A DNA stretch of 64,000 nucleotides. It comes from an uncultured Eggerthella sp. (GTDB taxonomy: Bacteria; Actinomycetota; Coriobacteriia; Coriobacteriales; Eggerthellaceae). Both the position numbers and the translations under genes were made by a program. This document shows, in pieces, positions 31,272 to 40,275 of this stretch. Each line of letters starts with the position of its first letter. The stretch's first letter is position 1. A model generated the notes under the pieces. That model was not told the DNA's origin. It did not search any database and saw nothing but the letters and a program-made list of their open reading frames with translations. The stretch spans positions 1-64,000 of the forward strand of contig URBX01000003.1 of the NCBI GenBank assembly GCA_900546175.1. Reading direction: 5' to 3'.

Positions 31272-31494
31272 TAATAGCCCTCTCTTGTTGATATAGATAA
31301 CAATCTTTCCTTTTACTGATTTTTTGTTTTAGCGGTATTTTTATATGACCGTACCAGAGTCATGCGATTGCAATATCGAGCTCTCTCAATCGCAGAGCTC
31401 TCTTTCGCGATTGCAGAATCAAGCTCACCAGAATAACTTCTTTTATCGAACGCTAATTGTGCAACCCTCCGCAAAGAAGGCGAAGAATCTATCA
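31272..31494. other. Intergenic gap in the Pit locus with short repeats
   Basis: No gene. The words GCGATTGCA (31364-31372, 31407-31415) and GAGCTCTCT (31378-31386, 31395-31403) each occur twice, and CAATCGC (31387-31393) is complementary to GCGATTG, so alternative hairpins can form. Could be a processing or attenuation site between pit and the DUF47 gene. Confidence 0.35.
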
Positions 31495-32544
31495 CTAAAT
31501 GATTAGCAAGAAGAAGTACGTAAAGACATAAGCCAACAGACCGCATCCAGGGAAGGTAAGTACCCAAGTTAAAACCATTCTTCCTGCAAGGTCCCATTTA
31601 ACCGCACGAATGCGCTTTTCGGCACCAACGCCCATAATAGCGGTAGTTTTTGTATGGGTAGTTGACACCGGCATACCAGTAAATGTTGCCAAACCAATGC
31701 AGAAACAGGCAGAAAGACAAGCAGCAAAACCCTGATGATGCTCCATTTTCACCATATTCATGCCTACACTTTTGATAATTTTTCGGCCGCCTAACACGGT
31801 CCCCAAGCTCATTGTTAAGCTCACAAGAATTACCAACCATAAAGGAAATCCGCTCATATCTGAAGAGCCATACACACCCAACATTATGCCAAGCATAGTT
31901 AAGCTGAGAAACTTTTGACCATCTTGAGCGCCGTGGAGAATCGCAACACCAGCACCCGCAACAATCTGTGCGTCCTTAAAGAATCTTTCAGCTTTTCTCC
32001 GTTGAATATCCTTGCAAGCTACCTTAATTAAGCGCGTAAAGAGCCAGCCAGTGCCAAAACCTAAACAAGTACTGATAAGCAAGCCGTAGATTACCTTTAT
32101 CCACTGATCAAAGTTTACGCCTCCAAGGCCACCCTGAAGAGCAATTGCCGCTCCCGTGATGCCGGCAATAAGAGAATGGCTCTGGCTTGTTGGAATACCA
32201 AAAGCCCAAGCAGCTACACCCCAAACAATAATGGCCACCATTGCTGCCGCAAGCGCAACCAAAGCAGCATGATTATCTCCTCCAAAATCAACCATACCAA
32301 AAATTGTGCTTGCAACTGCAGTGCTTACCGCAGTGATGATGAGCATGCCAATAAAATTGCACACAGAAGCCATTATGATAGCGGGCATAGGGCGCATTGC
32401 GCGCGTTCCAACAATTGTGGCAATTGCATTAGGAGCATCGGTGGCACCGTTAACAATAGTAGCACCCAAACAAAGCAGAATAATCAAACCAAGAATTGGG
32501 TCTGATGCAATAGCTCCAAATACACTCGCAATAGCGATATCCAC
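31495..32544 (-). CDS. pit: Low-affinity inorganic phosphate transporter (Pit family)
   Basis: A 349-residue PiT permease with two inverted family repeats: 'GATIVNGATDAPNAIATIVGTRAM' (28-51) and a C-terminal copy 'FTGMPVSTTHTKTTAIMGVGAEKRIRAVKW' plus 'GIPTSQSHSLIAGITGAA' in the middle. About ten membrane segments. Takes up phosphate with a proton or metal ion. Starts with GTG 32544 after GGGAGAA. Paired with a DUF47 regulator downstream. Confidence 0.93.
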   Translation of the reverse strand: MDIAIASVFGAIASDPILGLIILLCLGATIVNGATDAPNAIATIVGTRAMRPMPAIIMASVCNFIGMLIITAVSTAVASTIFGMVDFGGDNHAALVALAAAMVAIIVWGVAAWAFGIPTSQSHSLIAGITGAAIALQGGLGGVNFDQWIKVIYGLLISTCLGFGTGWLFTRLIKVACKDIQRRKAERFFKDAQIVAGAGVAILHGAQDGQKFLSLTMLGIMLGVYGSSDMSGFPLWLVILVSLTMSLGTVLGGRKIIKSVGMNMVKMEHHQGFAACLSACFCIGLATFTGMPVSTTHTKTTAIMGVGAEKRIRAVKWDLAGRMVLTWVLTFPGCGLLAYVFTYFFLLII

Positions 32545-32622
32545 TTATTTCTCCCTTCAATTTATATTCCTTCTGATTGTGTTCGGCACGTGTCAAACTG
32601 CCGAAAAAAGGATGTAAAGTCT

Positions 32623-32651
32623 TTGCAAAATTGAAGAGTTGGATATGGTAT
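32623..32651 (+). promoter_or_regulatory. Candidate promoter of the Spx/ArsC-like gene
   Basis: -35 TTGCAA (32623-32628), 17-bp spacer, -10 TGGTAT (32646-32651), 37 bp before the ATG at 32688. The -10 is imperfect. Confidence 0.4.
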
Positions 32652-32687
32652 TGTCTGTTCATCCACTCTGTTTCAGAAAGGATTCAT

Positions 32688-33065
32688 ATGAAGGTACTTT
32701 TTTTAGAATACCCAAAATGCTCTACCTGCAAAAAAGCACGAGCTTGGCTCGATAGCCACAATATCTCTTATACCAATAGACACATAGTAGAAGACAATCC
32801 AACTGCCGAAGAGTTAAAGGAATGGCACCAGGCATCAGGGCTTCCTCTTCGCAGGTTTTTCAATACTTCAGGAATGCTCTACCGCGAGCTTGAAGTTAAA
32901 AAACAACTTGATGCAGGAATGTCTGACGAAGAAGCTTACCAGCTCTTGGCAAGCAACGGTATGCTCGTAAAACGTCCTCTCCTTATCATTGACGGCACCC
33001 CTCTGTTACCAGGCTTCAAAGAAGCACTGTGGGAAGAAGCGCTCTGTTCAAAAAAGGAGAACTAA
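32688..33065 (+). CDS. ArsC/Spx-family thioredoxin-fold protein
   Basis: A 125-residue thioredoxin-fold protein. 'YPKCSTCKKARAWL' carries Cys11-x-x-Cys14; 'GLPLRRFFNTSGMLYRELEVKKQL' and 'NGMLVKRPLLIIDGTPLLPGFKEALWEE' are the ArsC/Spx/YffB signatures. It lacks the RNA-polymerase-contact features I can recognise as true Spx, so a glutathione/mycothiol-independent arsenate reductase-like or Spx/MgsR-like role are both open. ATG 32688 follows AAAGGA. Its stop overlaps the convergent NAD(P)HX dehydratase gene by 4 bp. Confidence 0.85.
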   Translation: MKVLFLEYPKCSTCKKARAWLDSHNISYTNRHIVEDNPTAEELKEWHQASGLPLRRFFNTSGMLYRELEVKKQLDAGMSDEEAYQLLASNGMLVKRPLLIIDGTPLLPGFKEALWEEALCSKKEN

Positions 33066-33955
33066 CTAACGTGAGCAATGGCGGCAGGGATGAAGGAGAT
33101 AACATCCTCGGGGGTCACACATATCTCAGTAAGTTCACGAGCCGCAAGATTACCCGCTTTCGCATGAAGGACGCTTCCTAAACACGAAGAATCGAAGGCA
33201 GTAAGCTCCTGGGATAAAAGTGCGGCAATCATCCCTGCTAATACGTCTCCCGTGCCCGCTTTCGCAAGAGCTGCTGTGCCCTGTGTCATGCAATACCATT
33301 GAGATTCATTAGCAATTACCGTATCAGGACCCTTCAGCACAACCGTAGCTCCATATGCCTTTGCAAGCTTTTTTGCTTGATCTTCTTGCGCCTGCGCCTC
33401 AATACCAGCAGCCTTGCATAACCGTGCTGCTTCCCCTAAATGGGGCGTAATAATTAAAGGAATGTCCCGCTTCGCTCTTTCCTGCAAAAAGCCTTCACCT
33501 AAAAGAGGCTCACCACAAAATGCTTTATGCATATAAAAATCCGCCAAATGCCCTATTGCTCCTCCATCAATTACGGTTGGAACTTCGCACGCTAGCACTA
33601 CCTCTAAAAGAGCTTTTTCTTGTTCTGCATTTGCGCCCATTCCGGGGCCAATAAGCACTGCAATGGGCTTATTTCGAGAAGAGAGAAGCTTTTCTCCCAG
33701 CTCGTCTTTATCCCAATTACCAACTACCAATGAAGGATGACCTGCCCGCACATCGTGAATTGAATTTTCGTGGCACCAAACCTGGGTATACCCTGCCCCC
33801 ATTCTTTGAGAAGCACCTGCTGCAAGAACCGCTGCTCCCGGGTATCGTTCACTGCCTCCAACTACGTGAACCACACCGCGTGAGTATTTATTGTCGGCAT
33901 CATCAGGATAAGGAATAAGGCCCGCAATTTCTGATTCTAAATAGTCCACGCGCAT
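33062..33955 (-). CDS. nnrD: ADP-dependent NAD(P)H-hydrate dehydratase
   Basis: A 297-residue ribokinase-fold repair enzyme that dehydrates damaged NAD(P)HX. Features: 'SRGVVHVVGGSERYPGAAVLAAGASQRMGAGY' (25-56), 'IGPGMGANAEQ', 'TVIDGGAIGHLA', 'LIITPHLGEAARL' and the catalytic/anion-hole segment 'AKAGTGDVLAGMIAALLSQ'. It lacks the NnrE epimerase domain often fused to it. AAGGAGG precedes ATG 33955. Monocistronic, convergent with the ArsC/Spx-like gene. Confidence 0.92.
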   Translation of the reverse strand: MRVDYLESEIAGLIPYPDDADNKYSRGVVHVVGGSERYPGAAVLAAGASQRMGAGYTQVWCHENSIHDVRAGHPSLVVGNWDKDELGEKLLSSRNKPIAVLIGPGMGANAEQEKALLEVVLACEVPTVIDGGAIGHLADFYMHKAFCGEPLLGEGFLQERAKRDIPLIITPHLGEAARLCKAAGIEAQAQEDQAKKLAKAYGATVVLKGPDTVIANESQWYCMTQGTAALAKAGTGDVLAGMIAALLSQELTAFDSSCLGSVLHAKAGNLAARELTEICVTPEDVISFIPAAIAHVS

Positions 33956-34048
33956 AACAAAGGCCTCCTTGCATTTACAAACTAGCGATTTGTTTTTTCG
34001 TTAATTATACTCTCAGGGAAAGAGCAGGAAAAAGACAGGGCTCAAATC

Positions 34049-34495
34049 ATGATTTACACCGAATTGACCAACAAGGCACTTCGCATTGCCTACAACGCGC
34101 ACGATGGCCAAGTTGATGCTTGCGGACAACCTTATATTTTTCATCCTTTTCATCTTGCAGAACAGATGCCTGATGAAATTACTACCTGCATAGCACTTCT
34201 TCATGATGTGGTTGAAGACACCTCAATCACTTTTGAGGATTTAGCTCAAGAGTTTCCTTGCGAAATTATTGATGCGCTTCGCCTTCTTACACGCAAAAAA
34301 GACCAGGACTACTTTGAGTATATCCAGGCACTTAAACACAACCCTTTAGCCAAAATAGTAAAACAGGCTGATCTTGCCCATAATTTAGACGCCACCAGGT
34401 TTTCAGGATGCAGCGAAATACCGCAAGACAAACTTGAAAAATGGCAAATCAAATATAAGTATGCACTACAAATTCTTACTTCACAAAACCTTTGA
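34049..34495 (+). CDS. Small HD-domain hydrolase, RelA/SpoT HD-like (small alarmone hydrolase)
   Basis: A 148-residue single-domain HD protein matching the HD_4/SpoT hydrolase domain: 'YNAHDGQVDACGQPYIFHP' (15-33; His32), 'CIALLHDVVEDTS' (His52-Asp53, E56-D57) and 'KQADLAHNLD' (late Asp). Length and lack of a synthetase domain match small alarmone hydrolases (SAH/MESH1-like), predicted to degrade (p)ppGpp with Mn. A terminator follows at 34528. Substrate is inferred from family, not certain. Confidence 0.85.
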   Translation: MIYTELTNKALRIAYNAHDGQVDACGQPYIFHPFHLAEQMPDEITTCIALLHDVVEDTSITFEDLAQEFPCEIIDALRLLTRKKDQDYFEYIQALKHNPLAKIVKQADLAHNLDATRFSGCSEIPQDKLEKWQIKYKYALQILTSQNL

Positions 34496-34527
34496 GAACC
34501 TACCTCTTTCGTGCTACAGTAAGAAAA

Positions 34528-34558
34528 GCGAGTACGGATAGGCCGCACTCTTGTTTTT
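34528..34558 (+). terminator. Terminator after the small alarmone hydrolase gene
   Basis: Stem GAGTACGG (34530-34537) / CCGCACTC (34543-34550) with one A-C mismatch and 5-nt loop, followed by TTGTTTTT. Confidence 0.75.
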
Positions 34559-34587
34559 CATCCAAGGGGATGTCTTTTTGGTCATTG

Positions 34588-34687
34588 TTCTGTAAAGAGC
34601 ACTTAACGAAATAAAAGGCTTGAAAGGTAGTTGCCTGCCTTAGTTAGGTGTTGTCATTTTCTCAATAGTATTCAACTCTTTACAGAA
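34588..34687. promoter_or_regulatory. 12-bp inverted repeat upstream of methyltransferase gene
   Basis: TTCTGTAAAGAG (34588-34599) and CTCTTTACAGAA (34676-34687) are perfect complements 76 bp apart, the second overlapping the ribosome-site region just before ATG 34698. It could be a paired operator or a long-range RNA stem that hides the ribosome site. Confidence 0.45.
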
Positions 34688-34697
34688 AGACTTCATC

Positions 34698-35429
34698 ATG
34701 ACATATACTCATTTTCCAAAAACCCAAACCTTTTCAACAGACGTTGTTCGCTCAAAAATTATGGGGCCTAACCCTTTAAAGATTTGCGAAGAACTTCTTG
34801 AAGATACTTCCCTTCCGCAAGGCGCTACAATCTGCGATTTAGGAAGCGGAACAGGAATAACGAGCGTATTGCTTTCTCGGGAATTCGGATTTAACACCTA
34901 TGCAGTTGACTTATGGAGCGATCCTGAGGAAAACATGCGCTTTTTCCAAGAAATGCAGGTTGACCAAGAGTTAATTCACCCAATTAAAGCAGATGCAAGC
35001 CAGGGGCTTCCTTTTCCGCATGAATTCTTTGACGCAATAGTAAACATCGATTCATACAACTACTTCGGAAGAGATCCTCATTACTTGTCCGAAAAGCTCC
35101 TTCCTTATGTAAAAAACGGAGGAACTCTTCACCTTGCTTTTCCTGGTGCAAAAAAAGACTTTCATAATGACATTCCTGAATGTCTTCTCAAATCATGGAC
35201 GCCTGAACAATTAGACTACATGCACGATTTGACCTGGTGGAAAGAGATTATCAGCAAAACCGAAGCTGTCGAAATTCTCGAGATGAAAGAGATGGCCTGC
35301 ACGCAAGAAGCATGGGAAGACTGGCTTGTTTGCGAAAACGAATACGCACAATCCGATAGAGCTTCCATTGATGCAGGAGCTCTACACTATCTCAATACGC
35401 TCAGCATAACTTTGCGAAAAATTGGCTAG
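34698..35429 (+). CDS. Class I SAM-dependent methyltransferase
   Basis: A 243-residue Rossmann methyltransferase. Motif I 'ICDLGSGTGITSVLL' (45-59), acidic loop 'AVDLWSDPEENM', 'IKADASQGLPFPHEFFDAIVNIDSYNYFG' for motifs III-IV. Most like small-molecule methyltransferases of the UbiE/cyclopropane-like group that are often annotated only as SAM-dependent methyltransferase; substrate unknown. Preceded by an unusual 12-bp inverted repeat and followed by a bidirectional terminator shared with the SDR gene. Confidence 0.85.
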   Translation: MTYTHFPKTQTFSTDVVRSKIMGPNPLKICEELLEDTSLPQGATICDLGSGTGITSVLLSREFGFNTYAVDLWSDPEENMRFFQEMQVDQELIHPIKADASQGLPFPHEFFDAIVNIDSYNYFGRDPHYLSEKLLPYVKNGGTLHLAFPGAKKDFHNDIPECLLKSWTPEQLDYMHDLTWWKEIISKTEAVEILEMKEMACTQEAWEDWLVCENEYAQSDRASIDAGALHYLNTLSITLRKIG

Positions 35430-35474
35430 TTTCACCACTGTCTCGAAACGGTATGCCAGAAGAGCACAACAAAA

Positions 35475-35501
35475 AAGCTGGCAGGTTTAACCTGCCAGCT
35501 T
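35475..35501. terminator. Bidirectional terminator between convergent genes
   Basis: AAGCTGGCAGG (35475-35485) / CCTGCCAGCTT (35491-35501) with TTTAA loop; A6 precedes it, giving a U run for the minus-strand SDR transcript, and CGTTTC follows for the plus-strand gene. Confidence 0.88.
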
Positions 35502-35533
35502 CGTTTCACTCAAGTTATTTGGTTCCTCGGATA

Positions 35534-36334
35534 TTACCAAGTACGAGAGTTCATCTGACGGAACTGAGCAACTGTTGGTGCGTGAGAATTCATGCCACCA
35601 TCAACATTAATGATCTGGCCAGTTACGTATTCGCTTTCATCAGCACCGAAGAATACTGCTGCATGAGCAATGTCTGCAGGTGCACCATAACGGTTGACCA
35701 TAATGCTACCCAAGAAGATTTCCTTGAGCATATCTGGAACCTTAGCCTCATTATCAGGGGTAACAATCAAGCCTGGACGGATGCAGTTGCAGCGAATATT
35801 GTCTTTACCATACTGGAGAGCAACATACTGGGTAAAGATGTCAACGCCTGCCTTAGCACATGCATATGCAGTAGAGCCCAAATCGCCTGCGCAAGAAGCC
35901 ATAGAGCCAATGTTTACAATGGATCCGCCACCATTCTCCTTAAGATATGGCAATGCGCACTTGGTAGCATAGAAAGTACCACGCAAGTCACTCTGGAGAA
36001 TAGCATCCCACATTTCCAAGGTAAGCTCATCAACACGGCCGTCTTTCAAAGCAACATTAGCAGCGTTGTTTACCAAAATATCAAGCTTGCCGTATTCCTT
36101 CACGGTGTCAGCAATAAGAGCTTCGATGCTCTCTGGCTGAGTAATATCCATGAAGTGGTAGCTTGCTTTGCCACCCTCAGCAATAATTTCGTCAACTACG
36201 CCCTGACCCTTTTCCTGGCGGCGGCCACAAATTACTACCGTAGCTCCCTCAGCAGCGTATTCCTTAGCGATACCAATACCAATTCCGCTCGTAGAACCGG
36301 TAACGATAGCAATCTTTCCTGCGAGTCTACCCAT
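35534..36334 (-). CDS. Short-chain dehydrogenase/reductase
   Basis: A 266-residue classical SDR: cofactor loop TGSTSGIG (12-19), 'RR' after strand 2 (GRRQEK) favouring NADP, 'NNAANVA', catalytic Ser in 'IVNIGSMASC' and Tyr-x3-Lys in 'STAYACAKAG', plus 'YVTGQIINVDGGM' near the end. ATG 36334 follows AAGGAGG. The extra tail 'APTVAQFRQMNSRTW' resembles that of some alcohol/hydroxysteroid dehydrogenases, but the substrate cannot be set. Monocistronic. Confidence 0.9.
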   Translation of the reverse strand: MGRLAGKIAIVTGSTSGIGIGIAKEYAAEGATVVICGRRQEKGQGVVDEIIAEGGKASYHFMDITQPESIEALIADTVKEYGKLDILVNNAANVALKDGRVDELTLEMWDAILQSDLRGTFYATKCALPYLKENGGGSIVNIGSMASCAGDLGSTAYACAKAGVDIFTQYVALQYGKDNIRCNCIRPGLIVTPDNEAKVPDMLKEIFLGSIMVNRYGAPADIAHAAVFFGADESEYVTGQIINVDGGMNSHAPTVAQFRQMNSRTW

Positions 36335-36455
36335 AATTTCCTCCTTAAAAAAGTTACTGGTACTTTTATACTCCAAAACTAATGAGGTCAGTTTGAGGAA
36401 AACTATTTTCAATACCTATAGTTCGGTATTAGGCTCGATAACGCAGGTGCTTTGC

Positions 36456-37862
36456 TTAGTTCTCTTCTTTTCGAGGAAAGGTGACTACAAATTTTGCGCC
36501 CCCTAATGAAGAATCTTCCACCCTAATAGATCCATCCATGGTTTCTGCTGCATGTTTTGCAATAGCAAGACCTAAACCCGTACCTCCTGTTTCTCGAGAA
36601 CGAGAAGGATCTACTCTATAGAAACGTTCAAAAATACGGTTACGATGCACTGAATCGATTCCCGGGCCATCATCAGATACTTCAAGGGTAATAGTGCGAG
36701 AAGTGGCGATAAGCTCAATAAGGACTTGCCCTGCATAGCTTCCATAGCGAATTGCGTTATCAATTAAATTGTACGCAATCTGCTCTGCAAGAGTTCTTGA
36801 ACCAAAAACAAGGCAGGAGGAATTGGGTGACCCTTCGCCAGAATAAGAAAAAACCAGGGATACTTCTCTATCTTGGGCAGACTGACTCAGGCGCTCTATT
36901 ACACACTTACATACCTCCGATAAATCGAAGAAAGCAAAATCCCTTTGAGCCCCTTCATCCAAACGGGAAAGCATCAAAACATCATCTATCAAATGCCTCA
37001 TTACTTGAGATTCGCTTTTTATCAGTCCTGCAAACTTTCTTGTTTCCTCTGGACTTGAGACGCCGCTTTCAATTATTTCTGCATATCCGCTGATAACCTG
37101 AAGGGGAGATTTCATCTCGTGGCTTACATTGCCCGTAAATTCACGTCTTGCGTTCACTGCCTGCTCAAGCTGCTCATTCTGCTCGATAAGCTGACAGTGC
37201 TGGGCGGAAATACGGTTAAGAAGAGGCTCTGCCTCCACATACGTTTCGCTTTGAAGAGGTTTTTCTAAGTTGATAGAAAGAAGTGGTGCCAGCACTTTTC
37301 GTGTGGTTAATTTTGCCAACAAAAACGAGAAAGCAATAACTAAAACCACGATAAGCCCTAAAGGAACCATAAGATTACCCAAGTAAAACGGTAAAGACGT
37401 TCGCGTTTCGGATAATCTCAATACATAGCCACGCTCATCAACCAACGTTGCAGCGTAAAGAGTGTCCGTCCCTGTTGTTTCCGATTTACGTAACACTACC
37501 GCACTCTTTTCATTTTTTGCTGAAACCACTTCTTCTCTATCAGCATGAGTTCCAAGAGTGGAGGCATCAGCTACGCTGTCGTAGAGAACCGTTCCGTCTT
37601 GATCAATGAGCGTAACTCTGATATCGGCAAGCTCAAACGTAGACACTTTTTCGACCATAGCCTTTTCAGTTTTACCGAAAAGAGCATTTGCGCTTACCTC
37701 AGTTTGGGACACCAATCGCGCTTCAGCATCGGTTTCGTACGCAATCCAACTAACGCCCACCAAGGAAAAGGCCGTAATTAAACAAGCGAAAAGCGACAGA
37801 CCAAAAATTGCGACAAAGAGTGATTGAGAGAGTCTCTTTTTATGGTGGAACAATTTTCCCAC
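36456..37862 (-). CDS. Sensor histidine kinase (PhoR-like)
   Basis: A 468-residue membrane kinase. TM1 about 17-40, extracytoplasmic sensor (40-165) with a PhoR-type 'RVTLIDQDGTVLYDS' motif, TM2 about 172-195, HAMP-like linker, HisKA with His248 in 'NVSHEMKSPLQVISG', and HATPase_c with 'NLIDNAIRYG', 'VSDDGPGID' and 'GGTGLGLAI'. GTG start at 37862 lies 9 bp after the response-regulator stop. Partner is the OmpR-type regulator at 37872; the location next to ppx/gppA hints at phosphate or polyphosphate control. Confidence 0.92.
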   Translation of the reverse strand: MGKLFHHKKRLSQSLFVAIFGLSLFACLITAFSLVGVSWIAYETDAEARLVSQTEVSANALFGKTEKAMVEKVSTFELADIRVTLIDQDGTVLYDSVADASTLGTHADREEVVSAKNEKSAVVLRKSETTGTDTLYAATLVDERGYVLRLSETRTSLPFYLGNLMVPLGLIVVLVIAFSFLLAKLTTRKVLAPLLSINLEKPLQSETYVEAEPLLNRISAQHCQLIEQNEQLEQAVNARREFTGNVSHEMKSPLQVISGYAEIIESGVSSPEETRKFAGLIKSESQVMRHLIDDVLMLSRLDEGAQRDFAFFDLSEVCKCVIERLSQSAQDREVSLVFSYSGEGSPNSSCLVFGSRTLAEQIAYNLIDNAIRYGSYAGQVLIELIATSRTITLEVSDDGPGIDSVHRNRIFERFYRVDPSRSRETGGTGLGLAIAKHAAETMDGSIRVEDSSLGGAKFVVTFPRKEEN

Positions 37863-37871
37863 AAGAAATCC

Positions 37872-38573
37872 TTAGGCTTTTCGAGAAATACGATAACCAA
37901 CACCACGCACAGTCTCAATAACTGAACCGACACCAGGGGAAGCTTCATTAAGCTTCCTGCGAAGTGTTTGAATATGAGTATCAACTGTTCTTGTTTCCCC
38001 TGCAAAAGTAATGCCCCACACGTCCTCTAACAATTGAGAACGCGAAAAGACTTGATCAGGGCTTTTCATCAGTTTTTTGAGCAGGTCAAACTCTTTCACG
38101 GTAAGTTCAACTTCCGAATCTCCCACAAAAACATGATGGCCTTTTGGTTGCAAAGATATAAGGCCGCACGTAAGCGCTTGTTCTTTTTCGGACTGAGTGC
38201 CTGCTTGCGTTCCTGCTCTTCTTAAAAGAGCACGACATCTGCTCGCAAGCTCCATCATGCCAAACGGTTTAGCAAGATAATCATCAGCGCCCGCGTCAAG
38301 ACCCATTACTTTTTCATATTCAGTACCCTTTGCCGTGAGCATCATTACCGGCACTTTGCACAGACGAGAATCGTTCCTAATCCACGATAAAAGAGAGAAC
38401 CCGTCTTCACCAGGAAGCATCACATCTAGTAGCACAAGCTCCGGAAGCTGTTCTTCACATGCGCTACGAAATGATTCTCCCTCAGGAAAACCGCGCGCCT
38501 CCAAGCCCTGTGCGGCAAGAGCATACAGAGCTAATTCGCGAATATTTGTATCATCTTCAACGTAATAAATCAT
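37872..38573 (-). CDS. OmpR/PhoB-family response regulator
   Basis: A 233-residue regulator: receiver with acidic pocket Asp7-Asp8, phosphoacceptor Asp50 ('LVLLDVMLPGEDG'), Lys in 'DDYLAKPFG', and a C-terminal winged helix ('LTVKEFDLLKKLMKSPDQVFSRSQLLEDVWG ... TRTVDTHIQTLRRKL'). First gene of a two-gene operon with the histidine kinase downstream. Transcribed away from 38633-39577 only by 59 bp, with all three genes on the minus strand, so ppx/gppA may be co-transcribed upstream. Confidence 0.94.
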   Translation of the reverse strand: MIYYVEDDTNIRELALYALAAQGLEARGFPEGESFRSACEEQLPELVLLDVMLPGEDGFSLLSWIRNDSRLCKVPVMMLTAKGTEYEKVMGLDAGADDYLAKPFGMMELASRCRALLRRAGTQAGTQSEKEQALTCGLISLQPKGHHVFVGDSEVELTVKEFDLLKKLMKSPDQVFSRSQLLEDVWGITFAGETRTVDTHIQTLRRKLNEASPGVGSVIETVRGVGYRISRKA

Positions 38574-38632
38574 AGAAAACTTAGCAGCTCAATCTTTATA
38601 ACTACCATTACGCATAAACAGCATGGCAATAA

Positions 38633-39577
38633 TTATACAAAGTCAAATCCTGATGCCAAATCTGTGCATACGCGAGATACTAAAAATCCTTCTCGAAGGC
38701 CTGCTTTGGAAACAACCATTTCCGTAACGCCTGCTTCCTTAAAGATTGCTCGAACAATTGCACATCCTGGCAAGAAAGTATGAATACGTTCTGGCTTAAT
38801 CTGAATAACTAAACGCATCAATTCATCAGAATTGCTCTTTCCTGCATCGATAATACGGTCAAGCATTGAAAGACTTAAAACACGGCTTTTCTCTTCGCAG
38901 AGACCCATCTGTTTTGCAACTTTCAAAACAAGGCGAACACTGCCACCAACTCCGCATAAGGTAGAGTATCCTTTGACATTAATCTTTGCAGTTTTGATAA
39001 GCTCGGTAAAACCTGCACCAATAGCATCTATTTCCTGGCTGCTTGGCCACGGACCAGAAGAATCACGTACCCAACTAGAAAGAGAGCCTACCGGAATAGA
39101 GTCGCTCGCAATAAGCTTTCCGCCTTCCATTGCAGAAAGTTCCGTAGAGCCGCCTCCCAAGTCAAAGAACAGTCCCGAGCGAATACCAGTAGAAAGCGAA
39201 GCGCCCAACATGGAGAGCTGCGCTTCCTCTTCGCCAGACAATACCTGAATAGGACAATTGCACTGGCTACTTACCCACGAGACAATCTCTTTCGAATTAA
39301 CGCAATTACGTATTGCAGCCGTTGCAAAAACGTAAGTTCTATCACTATTGAGCAAGTCTGCCATGCGAACCATTTTTGAAACAGCCTTTTTGCAGGCAAC
39401 CGCACCTTCCTTGCTCATAACACCCTCATTTGAAACATAAGCCGCCAAGCCCACTGCATCACGAGCATCAAGCACCTTAACCGTATTTCCCGTTTTAGCA
39501 TTAACGCGATAAGCACAGCAACGAACCGTGTTTGAACCAACGTCTACTAAGGTTACTAATTCTTTTTCTTTTTCCAT
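38633..39577 (-). CDS. Ppx/GppA-family phosphatase
   Basis: A 314-residue member of the ASKHA-fold exopolyphosphatase/pppGpp phosphohydrolase family. 'LVDVGSNTVRCCAYRV' (10-25) is phosphate loop 1, 'VLSGEEEAQLSMLGA' the catalytic Glu region, 'GLFFDLGGGSTELSAMEGG' loop 2. Length fits the short Ppx2-type proteins without the C-terminal HD part. Hydrolyses polyphosphate and/or pppGpp. The upstream 305-bp gap (39578-39882) contains the terminator of the next operon. Confidence 0.92.
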   Translation of the reverse strand: MEKEKELVTLVDVGSNTVRCCAYRVNAKTGNTVKVLDARDAVGLAAYVSNEGVMSKEGAVACKKAVSKMVRMADLLNSDRTYVFATAAIRNCVNSKEIVSWVSSQCNCPIQVLSGEEEAQLSMLGASLSTGIRSGLFFDLGGGSTELSAMEGGKLIASDSIPVGSLSSWVRDSSGPWPSSQEIDAIGAGFTELIKTAKINVKGYSTLCGVGGSVRLVLKVAKQMGLCEEKSRVLSLSMLDRIIDAGKSNSDELMRLVIQIKPERIHTFLPGCAIVRAIFKEAGVTEMVVSKAGLREGFLVSRVCTDLASGFDFV

Positions 39578-39882
39578 TTCTTCATTCCTTCTTCAACACA
39601 CAAGGTTTATCGATAGTCAAACGGCGGGCGCATTCCTTGTTTTTGCAGGGCTAATAACCCAAGGCGCCGCAACCATCTATTTTTCTCCTCTTGATAATAA
39701 CCACTATCAGCTCCAAAGAAGCAAAACCAATGTCAAATCTTTGCAAAATATCAAAAAGGGTAGCGAACATAAAAATGTTCGCTACCCCTCAACAGTCTTT
39801 CTAATGCTATCGAACTTTCTCAAAGAGCACAGACTTCGTAAAAAGTCTTCTCTCTGTAATTATTTGCTATAGCTCAACAAAA
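39578..39882. other. 305-bp gap with terminator of the Hpt/HD-GYP operon
   Basis: No gene. Holds the hairpin at 39758-39787 and presumably the promoter of the Ppx/GppA gene; no clear -35/-10 was identified. Confidence 0.5.
39753..39787 (-). terminator. Terminator of the Hpt/receiver-HD-GYP operon
   Basis: Perfect 13-bp stem GGGTAGCGAACAT (39758-39770) / ATGTTCGCTACCC (39775-39787); on the minus strand a T5 run follows (39757-39753). It lies 95 bp past the Hpt gene stop. Confidence 0.88.
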
Positions 39883-40245
39883 TTATTCAGAAAGGTATGC
39901 TTTCAAAACATCAACGGTAGTTTTGTACTCTTCGCAAACACAGCCAAACAAAGCTTCCGCTTCTTCGTCTATTACGGATTCTTCAGAACGCAACTTTTCA
40001 GTTAAATCGCTTGCAGAACGAGCAAGTGATTCTAATCCTAAATTCAAGCTCACACCCTTTATAGTATGAGCACATCTAAATGCTGCTTCTTTATCTTTAG
40101 CATCAATAGCGCAAGTGAGATTCTCAAACGAATCATCTTCAAGAAACTTTGAAAGATATTTAACAAGCATTCCTTCACGAGGAAAACGAGAGGCAGTGCT
40201 CTTATAATCACCACCAAGCAACTGATAACAATTCTCTATAGTCAT
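39883..40245 (-). CDS. Histidine phosphotransfer (Hpt) domain protein
   Basis: A 120-residue four-helix Hpt protein. 'FRCAHTIKGVSLNLGLESLARSASDLTEKL' holds phosphorylatable His60 with Lys63-Gly64. Such proteins relay phosphate between receiver domains. It is encoded 30 bp after the receiver-HD-GYP gene, so it is probably the phosphodonor or sink for that receiver; no hybrid kinase is encoded in the window. Confidence 0.85.
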   Translation of the reverse strand: MTIENCYQLLGGDYKSTASRFPREGMLVKYLSKFLEDDSFENLTCAIDAKDKEAAFRCAHTIKGVSLNLGLESLARSASDLTEKLRSEESVIDEEAEALFGCVCEEYKTTVDVLKAYLSE

Positions 40246-40275
40246 ACTATCTCCCTGCCCCCATTAACAAACTAA

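Noticed and set aside
35453..36382. 309-codon plus-strand frame opposite the SDR gene
   Set aside because: Antisense to a complete SDR with all catalytic motifs; it also contains the bidirectional terminator.
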